In this document: positions 53,896 through 62,760 of the stretch, one piece after another
Layout: every line of letters begins with the position of its first letter
How positions within the stretch are numbered: position 1 is the stretch's first letter
NCBI RefSeq assembly: GCF_022012295.1
Contig: NZ_JAKLTN010000002.1
Location: forward strand, 1 to 64,000
Length of the DNA: 64,000 nucleotides
Source: Dechloromonas hankyongensis
Lineage (GTDB): Bacteria > Pseudomonadota > Gammaproteobacteria > Burkholderiales > Rhodocyclaceae
Direction: 5' to 3'
Translations under genes and position numbers: made by a program
Notes under the pieces: model-generated
What the model saw: only the letters and a program-made list of their open reading frames with translations
What the model was told of the DNA's origin: nothing
The model's database searches: none

Positions 53896-55320
53896 TTATA
53901 GCACTTCGGCCGCGTGGTCAGCCAGACGCGAGCGTTCGCCGCGTTGTAACGTGATGTGACCGGAGTGCGTCCAGCCCTTGAAGCGATCGACGACGTAGGT
54001 CAGGCCGGAACTGCCTTCAGTCAGGTAAGGCGTGTCGATCTGCGCGATATTGCCCAGGCAGATCACCTTGGTGCCGGGGCCGGCGCGGGTGACCAGGGTC
54101 TTCATCTGCTTCGGTGTCAGGTTCTGCGCTTCGTCGATGATCAGATACTTCTTCAGGAAGGTCCGGCCGCGCATGAAGTTGAGCGACTTGACCTTGATCT
54201 TGGAACGGACGATGTCGTTGGTCGCCGCCTTGCCCCAATCGCCGCCATAGGGGCTGCTGCTGTCGTCGGAATGGGTGAGGACTTCGAGGTTGTCCTCGAG
54301 GGCGCCCATCCACGGTGCCATCTTCTCTTCCTCGCTGCCGGGCAGGAAGCCGATATCCTCGCCGACCGGGACGGTGACGCGGGTCATGATGATTTCGGCG
54401 AAATGCTTGCTTTCCAGGGTCTGGGTCAGGCCGGCGGCCAGGGTCAGCAAGGTCTTGCCGGTGCCGGCCTGGCCGAGCAGGGTAACGAAGTCGATGTCTG
54501 GGTTCATCAGCAGGTTCATCGCGAAATTCTGTTCGCGGTTGCGCGCAGTGATGCCCCAGATGGCGTTCTTCGGGTGGGTGTAATCGATCAGCGTTTCCAG
54601 CACGGCGGTCTTGCCGGCGGTTTCCTTGACGATGGCGGCGAAGCCGTCGCTTTCCAGCCAGACGAATTCATTGACCAGCAGCTGCGGACAGAGCGGGCCG
54701 GTGACCTTGTAATAGGTCTTGCTCTCCTTCTTCCACGACTCCATGCCCTTGCTGTGCTTGTCCCAGAAATCCTCGGGCATCAGGCGGGTGCCGGAATAGA
54801 GGATGTCGGTGTCTTCCAGCACTTTGTCGTTGAAGTAGTCCTCGGCCAGCAGGTTGAGGGCGCGCGACTTGATGCGCATGTTGATGTCTTTCGACACCAG
54901 GATGACCGGGCGCTTAGGGAATTTCTTCTGCAGGTGGATGACCACCGACAGGATCTGGTTGTCGACCTTGGAGGTCGGCAGGCCCTGCGGCAATTCGCCG
55001 CTAATGGCCTCGGTCTGCAGGTAGAGGCGGCCGCTGGCCAGCTTGCTGGACGGGCCGTAGAGGTCGATGCCTTCGTCGATATCGACTTCGTCGTGGGCCA
55101 GCATTTCGTCCAGCATGCGCGAGGTCTGGCGGGCATTGCGGGCAATTTCGGTCATGCCCTTCTTGTGGTTGTCGAGTTCCTCCAGCGTCATGATCGGGAT
55201 GAAAATATCGTGTTCCTCGAAGCGGAACAGGCTGCTGGGGTCGTGCATCAGCACGTTGGTGTCGAGAACGAAGATCTTGGTAACGGCGGGCTTCTTTGCG
55301 GCAGCGGGTTTGCGCGGCAT
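53896..55320 (-). CDS. PhoH-family PIN-ATPase (PhoH2 type)
   Basis: A 474-residue protein with an N-terminal PIN nuclease domain (FVLDTNVLMHDPSSLF, acidic residues) and a C-terminal PhoH ATPase (Walker A GQAGTGKTLL, Walker B KYLIIDEAQNLTPKQMK). PhoH2 proteins couple RNA unwinding to cleavage in some bacteria. Cytosolic. It starts with a basic Ala/Lys stretch. It is transcribed with the peroxiredoxin gene 28 bases upstream. Confidence 0.9.
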   Translation of the reverse strand: MPRKPAAAKKPAVTKIFVLDTNVLMHDPSSLFRFEEHDIFIPIMTLEELDNHKKGMTEIARNARQTSRMLDEMLAHDEVDIDEGIDLYGPSSKLASGRLYLQTEAISGELPQGLPTSKVDNQILSVVIHLQKKFPKRPVILVSKDINMRIKSRALNLLAEDYFNDKVLEDTDILYSGTRLMPEDFWDKHSKGMESWKKESKTYYKVTGPLCPQLLVNEFVWLESDGFAAIVKETAGKTAVLETLIDYTHPKNAIWGITARNREQNFAMNLLMNPDIDFVTLLGQAGTGKTLLTLAAGLTQTLESKHFAEIIMTRVTVPVGEDIGFLPGSEEEKMAPWMGALEDNLEVLTHSDDSSSPYGGDWGKAATNDIVRSKIKVKSLNFMRGRTFLKKYLIIDEAQNLTPKQMKTLVTRAGPGTKVICLGNIAQIDTPYLTEGSSGLTYVVDRFKGWTHSGHITLQRGERSRLADHAAEVL

Positions 55321-55348
55321 GAGGGGGCCTTTGGTCAGGGGTTGGAAA

Positions 55349-55804
55349 TCAGAGCGTTTTGACGAAATCGAGCACTTCCTGCACGTGGCCCGGCACCTTG
55401 ACGCCCCGCCATTCGCGGCGCAGGACGCCCTGGCCGTCGATGACGAAGGTGCTGCGTTCGATGCCGCGTACCTGCTTGCCGTACATCATCTTCTGCTTGA
55501 TGACGCCGAACAGGTTGCAGACGGCTTCGTCGGCATCGGAGCCGAGTTCGAAGGGGAAAGCCTGCTTGGCTTTGAAGTTCTCGTGCGATTTCAGGCTGTC
55601 GCGGGAGATGCCCAGCACGACGGCGTTGGCGGCCTGAAACTCGGCATGCAGGTCGCGGAAATTCTGGCCCTGCGTGGTACAGCCCGGTGTGCTGTCCTTG
55701 GGGTAGAAGTAGATGACGACGATTTTGCCGGCCTGGCCGGCCAGGCTGAAGGTGGTGCCGCTGGTGGCGGGGAGGGAGAAGTCGGGGATTTTTGTATCGA
55801 GCAT
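55349..55804 (-). CDS. bcp: Thioredoxin-dependent peroxiredoxin (Bcp/PrxQ)
   Basis: Thiol peroxidase of 151 residues. The peroxidatic Cys is C42 in DSTPGCTTQGQNF. The usual nearby resolving Cys at +5 is absent, but C96 in EAVCNLFG matches the alternative resolving position in some PrxQ proteins. It reduces hydrogen and organic peroxides in the cytosol. Confidence 0.93.
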   Translation of the reverse strand: MLDTKIPDFSLPATSGTTFSLAGQAGKIVVIYFYPKDSTPGCTTQGQNFRDLHAEFQAANAVVLGISRDSLKSHENFKAKQAFPFELGSDADEAVCNLFGVIKQKMMYGKQVRGIERSTFVIDGQGVLRREWRGVKVPGHVQEVLDFVKTL

Positions 55805-55881
55805 GTTCTGCCTCTATGTTGTTGGTTTGAGCCATTGTGGGCAATGGGCAGGTGGGCGGTCAAGTTGTTACACTGCGGGTC

Positions 55882-58026
55882 ATGCGAAAAATCTTGGCCT
55901 GCCTTGCTCTTGCCACAGCCTTGTCCGGATGCGGGCAGAGCTGGAACGATCCGTATCCGGCAGCCGATGCCGGACGGAATATCCTGTACACGGCATTTAC
56001 CGAACGTCCCAAGCACCTCGATCCGGCCCAGTCCTACACCGAGGATGAGATCACCTTCACGGCGCAGATCTACCAGCCGCCGCTCCAGTACCACTACCTG
56101 AAACGCCCTTATGAGCTGATTCCAGCCACCCTTGAACAGGTGCCGGTTCCCCGCTTCTACGATGCCGCAGGGCGGGAGTTGGCGCACGATGCGCCGGTCG
56201 AGCAGATCGCCGAGAGCGTCTATGAACTGAAGCTGAAGCCGGGTATTAAATTCCAGCCGCACCCGGCTTTCGCTGTCGATGCGCAAGGCCAGCCGGAATA
56301 CGTCGGTCCGGGCATCGCCGATGGCCGGCAGAAAGTCAGCGATTTTCCCAAGCTGGGCAGCCGCGAACTGAATGCCGACGACTACATCTACCAGATCAAA
56401 CGCCTGGCCCATCCGCGCCTGCATTCGCCCATTTTCGGCATGATGGCGGACAAGATCGTCGGCCTCAAGGAACTGGGCGACAGCCTGCAGAAGGCCGCCA
56501 AGGACAAGCCGGCCGACGAGTGGCTCGACCTCGACGCCTTCGCCCTGACCGGGGTCGAGAAGGTCGATGTCCACACCTGGCGCATCCGCATCAAGGGCAA
56601 ATACCCGCAATTCGCCTACTGGCTGGCCATGCCCTTCTTCGCGCCGGTGCCGCGCGAGGCCGACCGCTTCTTCGCCCAGCCCGGCATGGCAGCCAAGAAC
56701 CTGACCCTCGACTGGTGGCCGGTCGGCACCGGGCCGTACATGCTGTCGGAAAACGATCCGAACCGGCGCATGGTGCTGTCGCGCAACCCGAATTTCCATG
56801 GCCAAGCCTATCCCTGCGAGGGCGAAGCGGGAGATCGCGAGGCCGGTCTGCTGGACGATTGCGGCAAGGCCCTGCCATTCATCGACCAAGCGGTGTTCAC
56901 CCGTGAGAAGGAGGCGATTCCCTACTGGAACAAGTTCCTGCAGGGCTACTACGATGCCTCGGGGATTTCTTCGGACAGCTTCGACCAGGCGGTGCGCGTC
57001 AATGTCGGCGGCGACGTGGCGCTGACCGACGAAATGCGCGACAAGGGCATACGCTTGCTGACCTCGGTCAAGCCTTCGACTTTCTACATGGGTTTCAACC
57101 TGCTCGATCCAGTGATCGGCGGCCTGGGCGCCCGCGGAACCAAGCTGCGCCAGGCCATCTCCATCGCCATCGACGAGGAGGAGTTCATCTCCATTTTCCA
57201 GAACGGGCGCGGCATTGCGGCGCAGAGTCCGCTGCCGCCGGGCATCTTCGGCTACGAGCCGGGCGAGCTGGGCGTTAACGGCGTGGTCTACGACTGGGTC
57301 GATGGCAAGCCCCGGCGCAAGCCGATCGAGGCAGCCAAGAAGCTGGTGGCAGAAGCCGGGTATCCGAATGGTCGCGACGAAAAGAGCGGCGAACCGCTGG
57401 TCGTCTATCTCGACACCACCGGCGGCGGCATGGGCGAAAAGTCCCGCCTCGACTGGCTGACCCGCCAATTCGCCCGGATCGACATCCAGCTCGTCATCCG
57501 CTCGACCGACTTCAACCGTTTCCAGGACAAGCTGCGCAAGGGCAATGTCCAGCTCTATTACCTGGGCTGGAATGCCGATTACCCCGATCCGGAAAACTTC
57601 TTTTTCCTGCTGCACGGCGAAGAGTCGCGCGTCGCCCGGGGCGGCGAGAATTCGTCGAATTACGCCAATCCGGAATTCGATCGGCTGTTCACCAAAATGA
57701 AGAACATGGATAACACGCCGGAGCGGCTGAGCATCGTCCGTCAGATGAATCGCCTGCTGCAGCACGATGCGCCCTGGGTCTTCGGCCTGCATCCGAAAAG
57801 CTATACCCTCGGCCACCGCTGGCTGAAGAACCGCAAGCCCAACGACGTCGGCAACAACATCCTGAAATACCAGCGTATCGATGCGGCCGAACGTGCGGCA
57901 GCCCGCCGGGAATGGAACAAGCCGCTCCTCTGGCCGCTGGCGGTTGGCTTCCTGGTCATCGTGCTGGCCGTCGTCCCGGCCATGGTGGGCTATCGGCGCC
58001 GCGAGCGGCGGGCAGCCTTGCGGTGA
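55882..58026 (+). CDS. Family 5 extracellular solute-binding lipoprotein with C-terminal anchor
   Basis: ABC-type peptide/nickel-class binding protein of 714 residues. Signal peptide with lipobox ALSGC (Cys17) and SBP_bac_5 fold (WPVGTGPYMLSENDPN, FNLLDPVIGG...LRQAISIAID). A hydrophobic C-terminal segment (LLWPLAVGFLVIVLAVVPAMV, about 684-704) followed by basic YRRRERR adds a membrane anchor, unusual for such proteins. The ATG at 55882 precedes the lipoprotein signal. No permease gene is adjacent; the stop overlaps the methyltransferase start. Confidence 0.87.
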   Translation: MRKILACLALATALSGCGQSWNDPYPAADAGRNILYTAFTERPKHLDPAQSYTEDEITFTAQIYQPPLQYHYLKRPYELIPATLEQVPVPRFYDAAGRELAHDAPVEQIAESVYELKLKPGIKFQPHPAFAVDAQGQPEYVGPGIADGRQKVSDFPKLGSRELNADDYIYQIKRLAHPRLHSPIFGMMADKIVGLKELGDSLQKAAKDKPADEWLDLDAFALTGVEKVDVHTWRIRIKGKYPQFAYWLAMPFFAPVPREADRFFAQPGMAAKNLTLDWWPVGTGPYMLSENDPNRRMVLSRNPNFHGQAYPCEGEAGDREAGLLDDCGKALPFIDQAVFTREKEAIPYWNKFLQGYYDASGISSDSFDQAVRVNVGGDVALTDEMRDKGIRLLTSVKPSTFYMGFNLLDPVIGGLGARGTKLRQAISIAIDEEEFISIFQNGRGIAAQSPLPPGIFGYEPGELGVNGVVYDWVDGKPRRKPIEAAKKLVAEAGYPNGRDEKSGEPLVVYLDTTGGGMGEKSRLDWLTRQFARIDIQLVIRSTDFNRFQDKLRKGNVQLYYLGWNADYPDPENFFFLLHGEESRVARGGENSSNYANPEFDRLFTKMKNMDNTPERLSIVRQMNRLLQHDAPWVFGLHPKSYTLGHRWLKNRKPNDVGNNILKYQRIDAAERAAARREWNKPLLWPLAVGFLVIVLAVVPAMVGYRRRERRAALR

Positions 58027-59198
58027 ATCTCTCTGATCGCCGGCAGCGCCTGGACGGGCTGCTCCAGTTCTTTCATCCGCTCTGGCACGCCCAGCCTTTC
58101 CGCGAGGCGCGGCCGGCATGGTGCGAGCAGTGGCCGGCCCTGGCCGCCGAATTGCTGGCCTTGCCGGATGATGCTGTCGCCCTGCTGAACAACGACAGTG
58201 CGGCAGCCTTGGCGCTGCTTGCAAGGCATCTCCCCGAGGTCGCCGACGTGCTGGCCTTGACCGAGGTTCCGGCGTATCCGGTAAGCGCCGCCCGAGATCA
58301 CGGAACGCGTTGGGCCTGGGAGATTCCCGGGCGCAAGCAAAGCCAGATCGAAGCCTTCGCCTCGGCCAGCCGTCCGGGCGGCAGCAGCGTGCTCGACTGG
58401 TGCGGCGGCAAGGGGCACCTCGGGCGCCGGCTGGCGCTGGAGTGGGGGCTGCCGGTGCACACCCTGGAAATCGATACGGCCTTGTGCGACGAAGGCGAGA
58501 AGCTGGCGCACAAGGCGGCCGTCGATCAACGTTTCTGGCGTCGCGATGCGCTGGCGGTGGCCGACTGGCCCCGGGCGGGGCAGCATGCCATTGCGCTGCA
58601 TGCCTGCGGGGATCTGCACCGCCGCTTGCTGACCCAGGGTTGCGCGGCCGGCGTCAGCCATTTCGATGTCGCCCCGTGCTGCTATTACCGCGGCGTGGAC
58701 CAGACCTATGTCCCGCTCCACGACCAGGGCGGACTGACGCTGACCCGAGATGACCTGCGCCTGGCCGTTACCGAGACGGTTACCGCTTCACCGCGGCTGG
58801 CGCGGCAGCGGGATCGCGAAATGGCCTGGAAACTGGGGTTCGACGCCTTCCGCCGCGAAAAATCCGGCGCTGCCTACAAGACTTTCAAGCCGGTGCCGGC
58901 GGCCTGGTTTCGCCAGGGCTTCGGCGAGTTTCTACAGCAGATGTCGGTGCGCGAAGGCTTGCCGGCGGAGATGGCTGCACGGTCGGCGGAGCGGGCCGAA
59001 GCGCTGGGCTGGCAGCGTCAGGGCGAGGTCATGCGCCTGTCCATCGTCCGCCATGCCTTTCGGCGGGCGCTGGAAATCTGGCTGGTGCTCGATCTGGCCT
59101 GTTATCTGGAAAGCCGGGGATATACCGTGGATGTCGGTACTTTCTGCCCGCGCCAGCTGACGCCGCGCAATCTGCTTATTTCGGCGCGACGCGCGTAG
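58023..59198 (+). CDS. SAM-dependent methyltransferase (Methyltransf_32 type)
   Basis: A 391-residue cytosolic enzyme. SAM motif VLDWCGGKGHLGRRLA (about 122-137), then IALHACGDLHRRLL and VAPCCYYRG, the pattern of the METTL25-like/Methyltransf_32 family. Substrate unknown (possibly RNA or protein). GTG start overlaps the preceding stop by GTGA. The end overlaps the convergent gph-type gene by 23 bases. Confidence 0.85.
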   Translation: MNLSDRRQRLDGLLQFFHPLWHAQPFREARPAWCEQWPALAAELLALPDDAVALLNNDSAAALALLARHLPEVADVLALTEVPAYPVSAARDHGTRWAWEIPGRKQSQIEAFASASRPGGSSVLDWCGGKGHLGRRLALEWGLPVHTLEIDTALCDEGEKLAHKAAVDQRFWRRDALAVADWPRAGQHAIALHACGDLHRRLLTQGCAAGVSHFDVAPCCYYRGVDQTYVPLHDQGGLTLTRDDLRLAVTETVTASPRLARQRDREMAWKLGFDAFRREKSGAAYKTFKPVPAAWFRQGFGEFLQQMSVREGLPAEMAARSAERAEALGWQRQGEVMRLSIVRHAFRRALEIWLVLDLACYLESRGYTVDVGTFCPRQLTPRNLLISARRA

Positions 59199-59844
59199 CG
59201 ATGTAGCGGGCCAGCTCGTCCGGGTGATCGATGATTAGGTCGGCGCCCCAAGTGTGCAGCGGGCCGCTGTCGCCAAGATAGCCGTAGCTGACGGCAACGG
59301 TCAGGCAGCCGGCGGCCTTGCCGGCGATGATGTCGCGCCGGTCGTCGCCGACGTACAGCGTGCGTTCGGGCTGGCAGTCGAGCAGCCGGCAGGCGTGCAG
59401 GATGGGTAGCGGCGAAGGCTTGGCCTCGGGCGTGGTGTCGCCGCTGACCACGCAAGTCGTGCGCGGGGCCAAACCCAGTTGGGCGACCAGCGGATCGGTG
59501 AAGCGCATCCGCTTGTTGGTGACGATGCCCCAGCCGAGTTGGTGTGCTTCCAGCGCGTCGAGTAGTTCCGGGATGCCGTCGAACAGGCGGGTCGCCTGGC
59601 ACAGCCGCTCAAGATAAAGCTCTAGGAAGCGCTGCGAACGATGGGCATAGGTCGGGTGCGTGCTGTCGATATCGAAGCCGGCCTTGAGCAGGCCGCGCAC
59701 GCCCTGGGAGGTGTAGGGGCGCAGGGTGTCGAGGGGTTTTGGCGCGTATCCTTCTTCCTGGAGCAGCACATTGACCGACTCACCCAGGTCGGGCGCCGTG
59801 TCGGCCAACGTGCCGTCGAGGTCGAAGAGGACGGCTTCAAGCAT
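59176..59844 (-). CDS. HAD phosphatase: phosphoglycolate phosphatase or MurNAc-6-phosphate phosphatase (MupP)
   Basis: HAD hydrolase of 222 residues. Motif [13 protein letters not shown], motif II VTNKR, and motif IV GDDRRDI. It is annotated as Gph by homology. In Pseudomonas the gene at this position beside ubiG and near gyrA is MupP, which dephosphorylates MurNAc-6-phosphate in cell-wall recycling. I cannot tell the two apart from sequence. Start overlaps the ubiG end by eight bases. Confidence 0.9.
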   Translation of the reverse strand: MLEAVLFDLDGTLADTAPDLGESVNVLLQEEGYAPKPLDTLRPYTSQGVRGLLKAGFDIDSTHPTYAHRSQRFLELYLERLCQATRLFDGIPELLDALEAHQLGWGIVTNKRMRFTDPLVAQLGLAPRTTCVVSGDTTPEAKPSPLPILHACRLLDCQPERTLYVGDDRRDIIAGKAAGCLTVAVSYGYLGDSGPLHTWGADLIIDHPDELARYIATRVAPK

Positions 59845-60535
59845 GGCGCACGGCGCGCATCAGGTAATTGACGCTGGTGTCCCGGCCCAGGCTGTATTGC
59901 CGGCTGAGCGGGTTGTAGCTCATGCCGACCAGTTCGGCCGGTTCCAGATTGGCCAGCTTGGCCCAGCGCGCCAGCTCGGAGGGCTTGATGAACTTGGCGT
60001 AGTCGTGCGTGCCCTTGGGCAGCATCTGCAGGACGTATTCTGCGCCGACCACCGCCAGCAGGTAGGACTTCGGATTGCGGTTCAGCGTCGACAGGAAGAC
60101 CTGGCCGCCCGGCTTGACCAGTCGCGCACAGGCGGTGATCACGCTGGACGGATTGGGAACGTGTTCGAGCATCTCGAGGCAGGTCACGGCATCGAAGGCG
60201 CCGGGCATCTCGTCGGCCAGCTCCTCGACGGAAATCTTGCGGTAATCGACCTTCTGGCCGCTTTCCAGCAGATGCAGCTTGGCAACGCCCAGCGGCTTTT
60301 CCGACAGGTCGATACCCGTCACGTTGGCGCCGCGGACCGCCATGCCTTCGGAGAGCAGGCCGCCGCCGCAGCCGACATCGAGAATACGCTTGCCGGCCAG
60401 ACTGATCGCGCTGTCGATCCAGTGCAGGCGGAGCGGGTTGATGTCGTGCAGCGGCTTGAATTCGCTGTTCGGGTCCCACCAGCGGTGGGCGAGTTCTCCA
60501 AATTTATCGAGTTCGGCTTGGTTGGCGTTTAGCAT
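59837..60535 (-). CDS. ubiG: Ubiquinone biosynthesis O-methyltransferase
   Basis: SAM-dependent enzyme of 232 residues that performs both O-methylations of ubiquinone synthesis. SAM motif [16 protein letters not shown], acid residue in GIDLSE, and the UbiG-specific [23 protein letters not shown] are present. Cotranscribed with the phosphatase. Confidence 0.96.
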   Translation of the reverse strand: MLNANQAELDKFGELAHRWWDPNSEFKPLHDINPLRLHWIDSAISLAGKRILDVGCGGGLLSEGMAVRGANVTGIDLSEKPLGVAKLHLLESGQKVDYRKISVEELADEMPGAFDAVTCLEMLEHVPNPSSVITACARLVKPGGQVFLSTLNRNPKSYLLAVVGAEYVLQMLPKGTHDYAKFIKPSELARWAKLANLEPAELVGMSYNPLSRQYSLGRDTSVNYLMRAVRHA

Positions 60536-60561
60536 GATGTCGTGAAAGCTGAGAGAAAAGA

Positions 60562-60587
60562 AAAAGCCCTGCCGAGGCAGGGCTTTT
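60562..60587 (-). terminator. Terminator between the OmpA-type gene and ubiG
   Basis: AAAAGCCCTGCC and GGCAGGGCTTTT form a strong hairpin flanked by A and T tracts, 18-44 bases after the OmpA-type stop on the minus strand. Confidence 0.85.
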
Positions 60588-60605
60588 CGCTGAAGCGTAG
60601 TCGGC

Positions 60606-61271
60606 TTACTTGGTGCCGATGACTTCGATGTCGACGCGACGATCCGGCTGCAGGCAGTCGATCAGGGCCTTGGTCTTGGCATTGCCCTTGCACTTGTCGC
60701 CGGTGACCGGCTGCTTCTCGCCCTTGCCTTCGGTGTAGACGCGGTTGGCTTCGATACCCTTGGCAACCAGGTATTCCTTGACGGCGGCAGCGCGCTTCTC
60801 GGACAGCTTCTGGTTGTAGGCATCGCCACCGAGGCGGTCGGTGTGGCCAACGGCCAGAATCACTTCCAGCTTGATGGCCTGGGCCTTGGAGACCAGCTCG
60901 TCGAGCTTCTGCTTGCCGGCCGGACGCAGGACAGCCTTGTTGAAGTCGAACAGGGCGTCGGCGGCGACGGTGATCTTTTCGCCGGACGGCTTGACGCCGG
61001 TGGCAGCCGGAGCGGCAGCAGCCGGAGCGGCAGCAGCGGCCGGGGCGCAAGCGGAAGCCGGCAGCAGGTCCTTGTCGCATTCGCAACCGGCCTTGTCGGC
61101 AGCGGCAGCGGCCGGGGTCCAGTAGCCATCGCGCCAGCACAGGCCGAAGCCGCTCTTGGCGACGACGTCACGGCCGTCGATCAGGTAAACGCGCTCTTGC
61201 GCAACAGCAGAGAAACCGATACCGGCCAGCAGGGCCAGAACCAGGGACTTCTTGGCGATGTTTTTGATCAT
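60606..61271 (-). CDS. OmpA-family peptidoglycan-binding outer membrane protein
   Basis: Exported protein of 221 residues: signal peptide (about 1-24), a Cys-containing N-terminal part (CWRDGYW, CECDKD, a PAAAA repeat) and the C-terminal OmpA domain (about 105-215) with [19 protein letters not shown] and [23 protein letters not shown], which binds murein. No beta-barrel is visible. The start at 61271 sits 57 bases from mtaD; longer frames overlap mtaD. Confidence 0.92.
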   Translation of the reverse strand: MIKNIAKKSLVLALLAGIGFSAVAQERVYLIDGRDVVAKSGFGLCWRDGYWTPAAAAADKAGCECDKDLLPASACAPAAAAAPAAAAPAATGVKPSGEKITVAADALFDFNKAVLRPAGKQKLDELVSKAQAIKLEVILAVGHTDRLGGDAYNQKLSEKRAAAVKEYLVAKGIEANRVYTEGKGEKQPVTGDKCKGNAKTKALIDCLQPDRRVDIEVIGTK

Positions 61272-61327
61272 TGTTTTCCCTCGTTGAAGAAAATGTCGGA
61301 AATCTTTTAACCCGTACGACAACCGAA

Positions 61328-62662
61328 TCACGGCTGTTGGCGGAATTCCAAACTATTCTGCCATAGCGCTACAGCAGATTCCAAGTCATTTTGCGGGTGA
61401 TTCGGTAAAGTTTTGTTGTCTACGCAACACTTTCCGGCCACCCACACATGCGTGATGTGCTCGCGGCCGGCCACATTGACAATGTGCGATACCGGATCGA
61501 AGCAGGGACGGGTTTCCAGGGGGCTCAGGCTGACGGCGCACAGGTCGGCATACTTGCCCGGCGTGATGGAGCCGATCTTGTCGGCCAATCCAAGTGCGCG
61601 GGCGGCGTCGAGCGTTGCCATGCGCAGGACTTCGCCGGCCGGAAGGGCTTGCGCATTGCCGCTGACACCCTTGGCCAGCAGGGCGGCCAGGCGCATTTCG
61701 GCAAACATGTCGAGGCGGTTGTTGCTGGCAGCGCCGTCGGTGCCGAAACCGACATTAATGCCCATCTGTCGCATTTTTGCCACGGGGGCAAAACCGCTGG
61801 CCAGTTTCAGGTTCGAGGTCGGGCAGTGGGCAATGTTGCTGCTCGTGGTGGCCAGCAATTCAAGGTCATCGTCATTTAGATGAACGGCATGCACGCCAAT
61901 CAGGTTGGGGCCGAGCAGGCCGAGTTTGCGCAGCCGCTGCAGGGGGCGTTGCCCATGCTGTTGCAGGCTGTCTGCGATTTCCTGGGCGGTCTCGTGGATG
62001 TGGCAATGGATGGGCAGGTTAAGCTGCTCGGACAGTGTGAGGATGCGCTCGAAGGTTGCGTCAGACACGGTGTAGGGCGCATGCGGGGCGAGGCAGAACT
62101 CGATCAGCGGGTTGCCCAGCCAGTCCTGGCGGACGGCCAGGCCCTTGCTGATGTAATCGGCCGCGTCGCTGGCGTAGGGGGTGGGGAATTCCAGCGTGGT
62201 GATGCCCAGCGTGGCGCGCATGCCGAATTCGCTGGCGGCGCTGGCGGCGGCATCAGGATAGAAATACATGTCGTTGAAACAGGTGATGCCGCCCTTGAGC
62301 ATCTCTGCGCAGGCCAGGCGGGTGCCGTCGTACACGAACTGCGGCGACATGTGGGTGCCTTCGATCGGCCAGATGTGCTTCTGCAGCCAGTCCATCAGCG
62401 GCAGGTCGTCGGCGATGCCGCGCATCAGGGTCATCGCGGCGTGGGTGTGCAGGTTGATCAGGCCGGGAATGAGGATGTGGCCCGGCAGTTTGACGTGCCG
62501 TGCCGGCGCGAACCGGGCGCGCGCCTCGCGGGTGGGCAGCACGGCGACGATACGCTCGTTGTGTACTGCGACGGCGTGGTTGTTCAGGGTGGTGTCCGAA
62601 TCGACCGTGGCGATCCAGCGGGCTTCGATCAACAGGTCGATGGCTTCTGGTATTGTTGTCAT
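61328..62662 (-). CDS. mtaD: TRZ/ATZ-family amidohydrolase (MTA/SAH deaminase)
   Basis: Metal-dependent deaminase of 444 residues. Zinc ligands in LHTHAAM, CHIHE and the catalytic Asp in FGTDGAASNN. In Pseudomonas the same gene (mtaD) deaminates 5-methylthioadenosine or S-adenosylhomocysteine, and sits beside ubiG-gph opposite gyrA, as here. An OmpA-type gene is inserted between mtaD and ubiG in this genome. Confidence 0.9.
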   Translation of the reverse strand: MTTIPEAIDLLIEARWIATVDSDTTLNNHAVAVHNERIVAVLPTREARARFAPARHVKLPGHILIPGLINLHTHAAMTLMRGIADDLPLMDWLQKHIWPIEGTHMSPQFVYDGTRLACAEMLKGGITCFNDMYFYPDAAASAASEFGMRATLGITTLEFPTPYASDAADYISKGLAVRQDWLGNPLIEFCLAPHAPYTVSDATFERILTLSEQLNLPIHCHIHETAQEIADSLQQHGQRPLQRLRKLGLLGPNLIGVHAVHLNDDDLELLATTSSNIAHCPTSNLKLASGFAPVAKMRQMGINVGFGTDGAASNNRLDMFAEMRLAALLAKGVSGNAQALPAGEVLRMATLDAARALGLADKIGSITPGKYADLCAVSLSPLETRPCFDPVSHIVNVAGREHITHVWVAGKCCVDNKTLPNHPQNDLESAVALWQNSLEFRQQP

Positions 62663-62693
62663 GAAAAACGGGGTCTGTGCGTTGAGAGGGGCG

Positions 62694-62702
62694 TGTTAAA
62701 AT
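62694..62702 (+). promoter_or_regulatory. Possible extended -10 of gyrA
   Basis: TGT-TAAAAT lies 58 bases before gyrA in the 98-base region divergent from mtaD; no good -35 was found. Confidence 0.35.
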
Positions 62703-62760
62703 AGCAAATTACGCTCGATTCAACCAACAAAGTGCCGCTTAGCCGGTGCGGATGTGAGAC

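Noticed and set aside
55591-58224. 877-codon minus-strand frame spanning the binding-protein gene
   Set aside because: Longest frame in the window but antisense to a lipoprotein gene with clear lipobox and SBP motifs; caused by GC bias.
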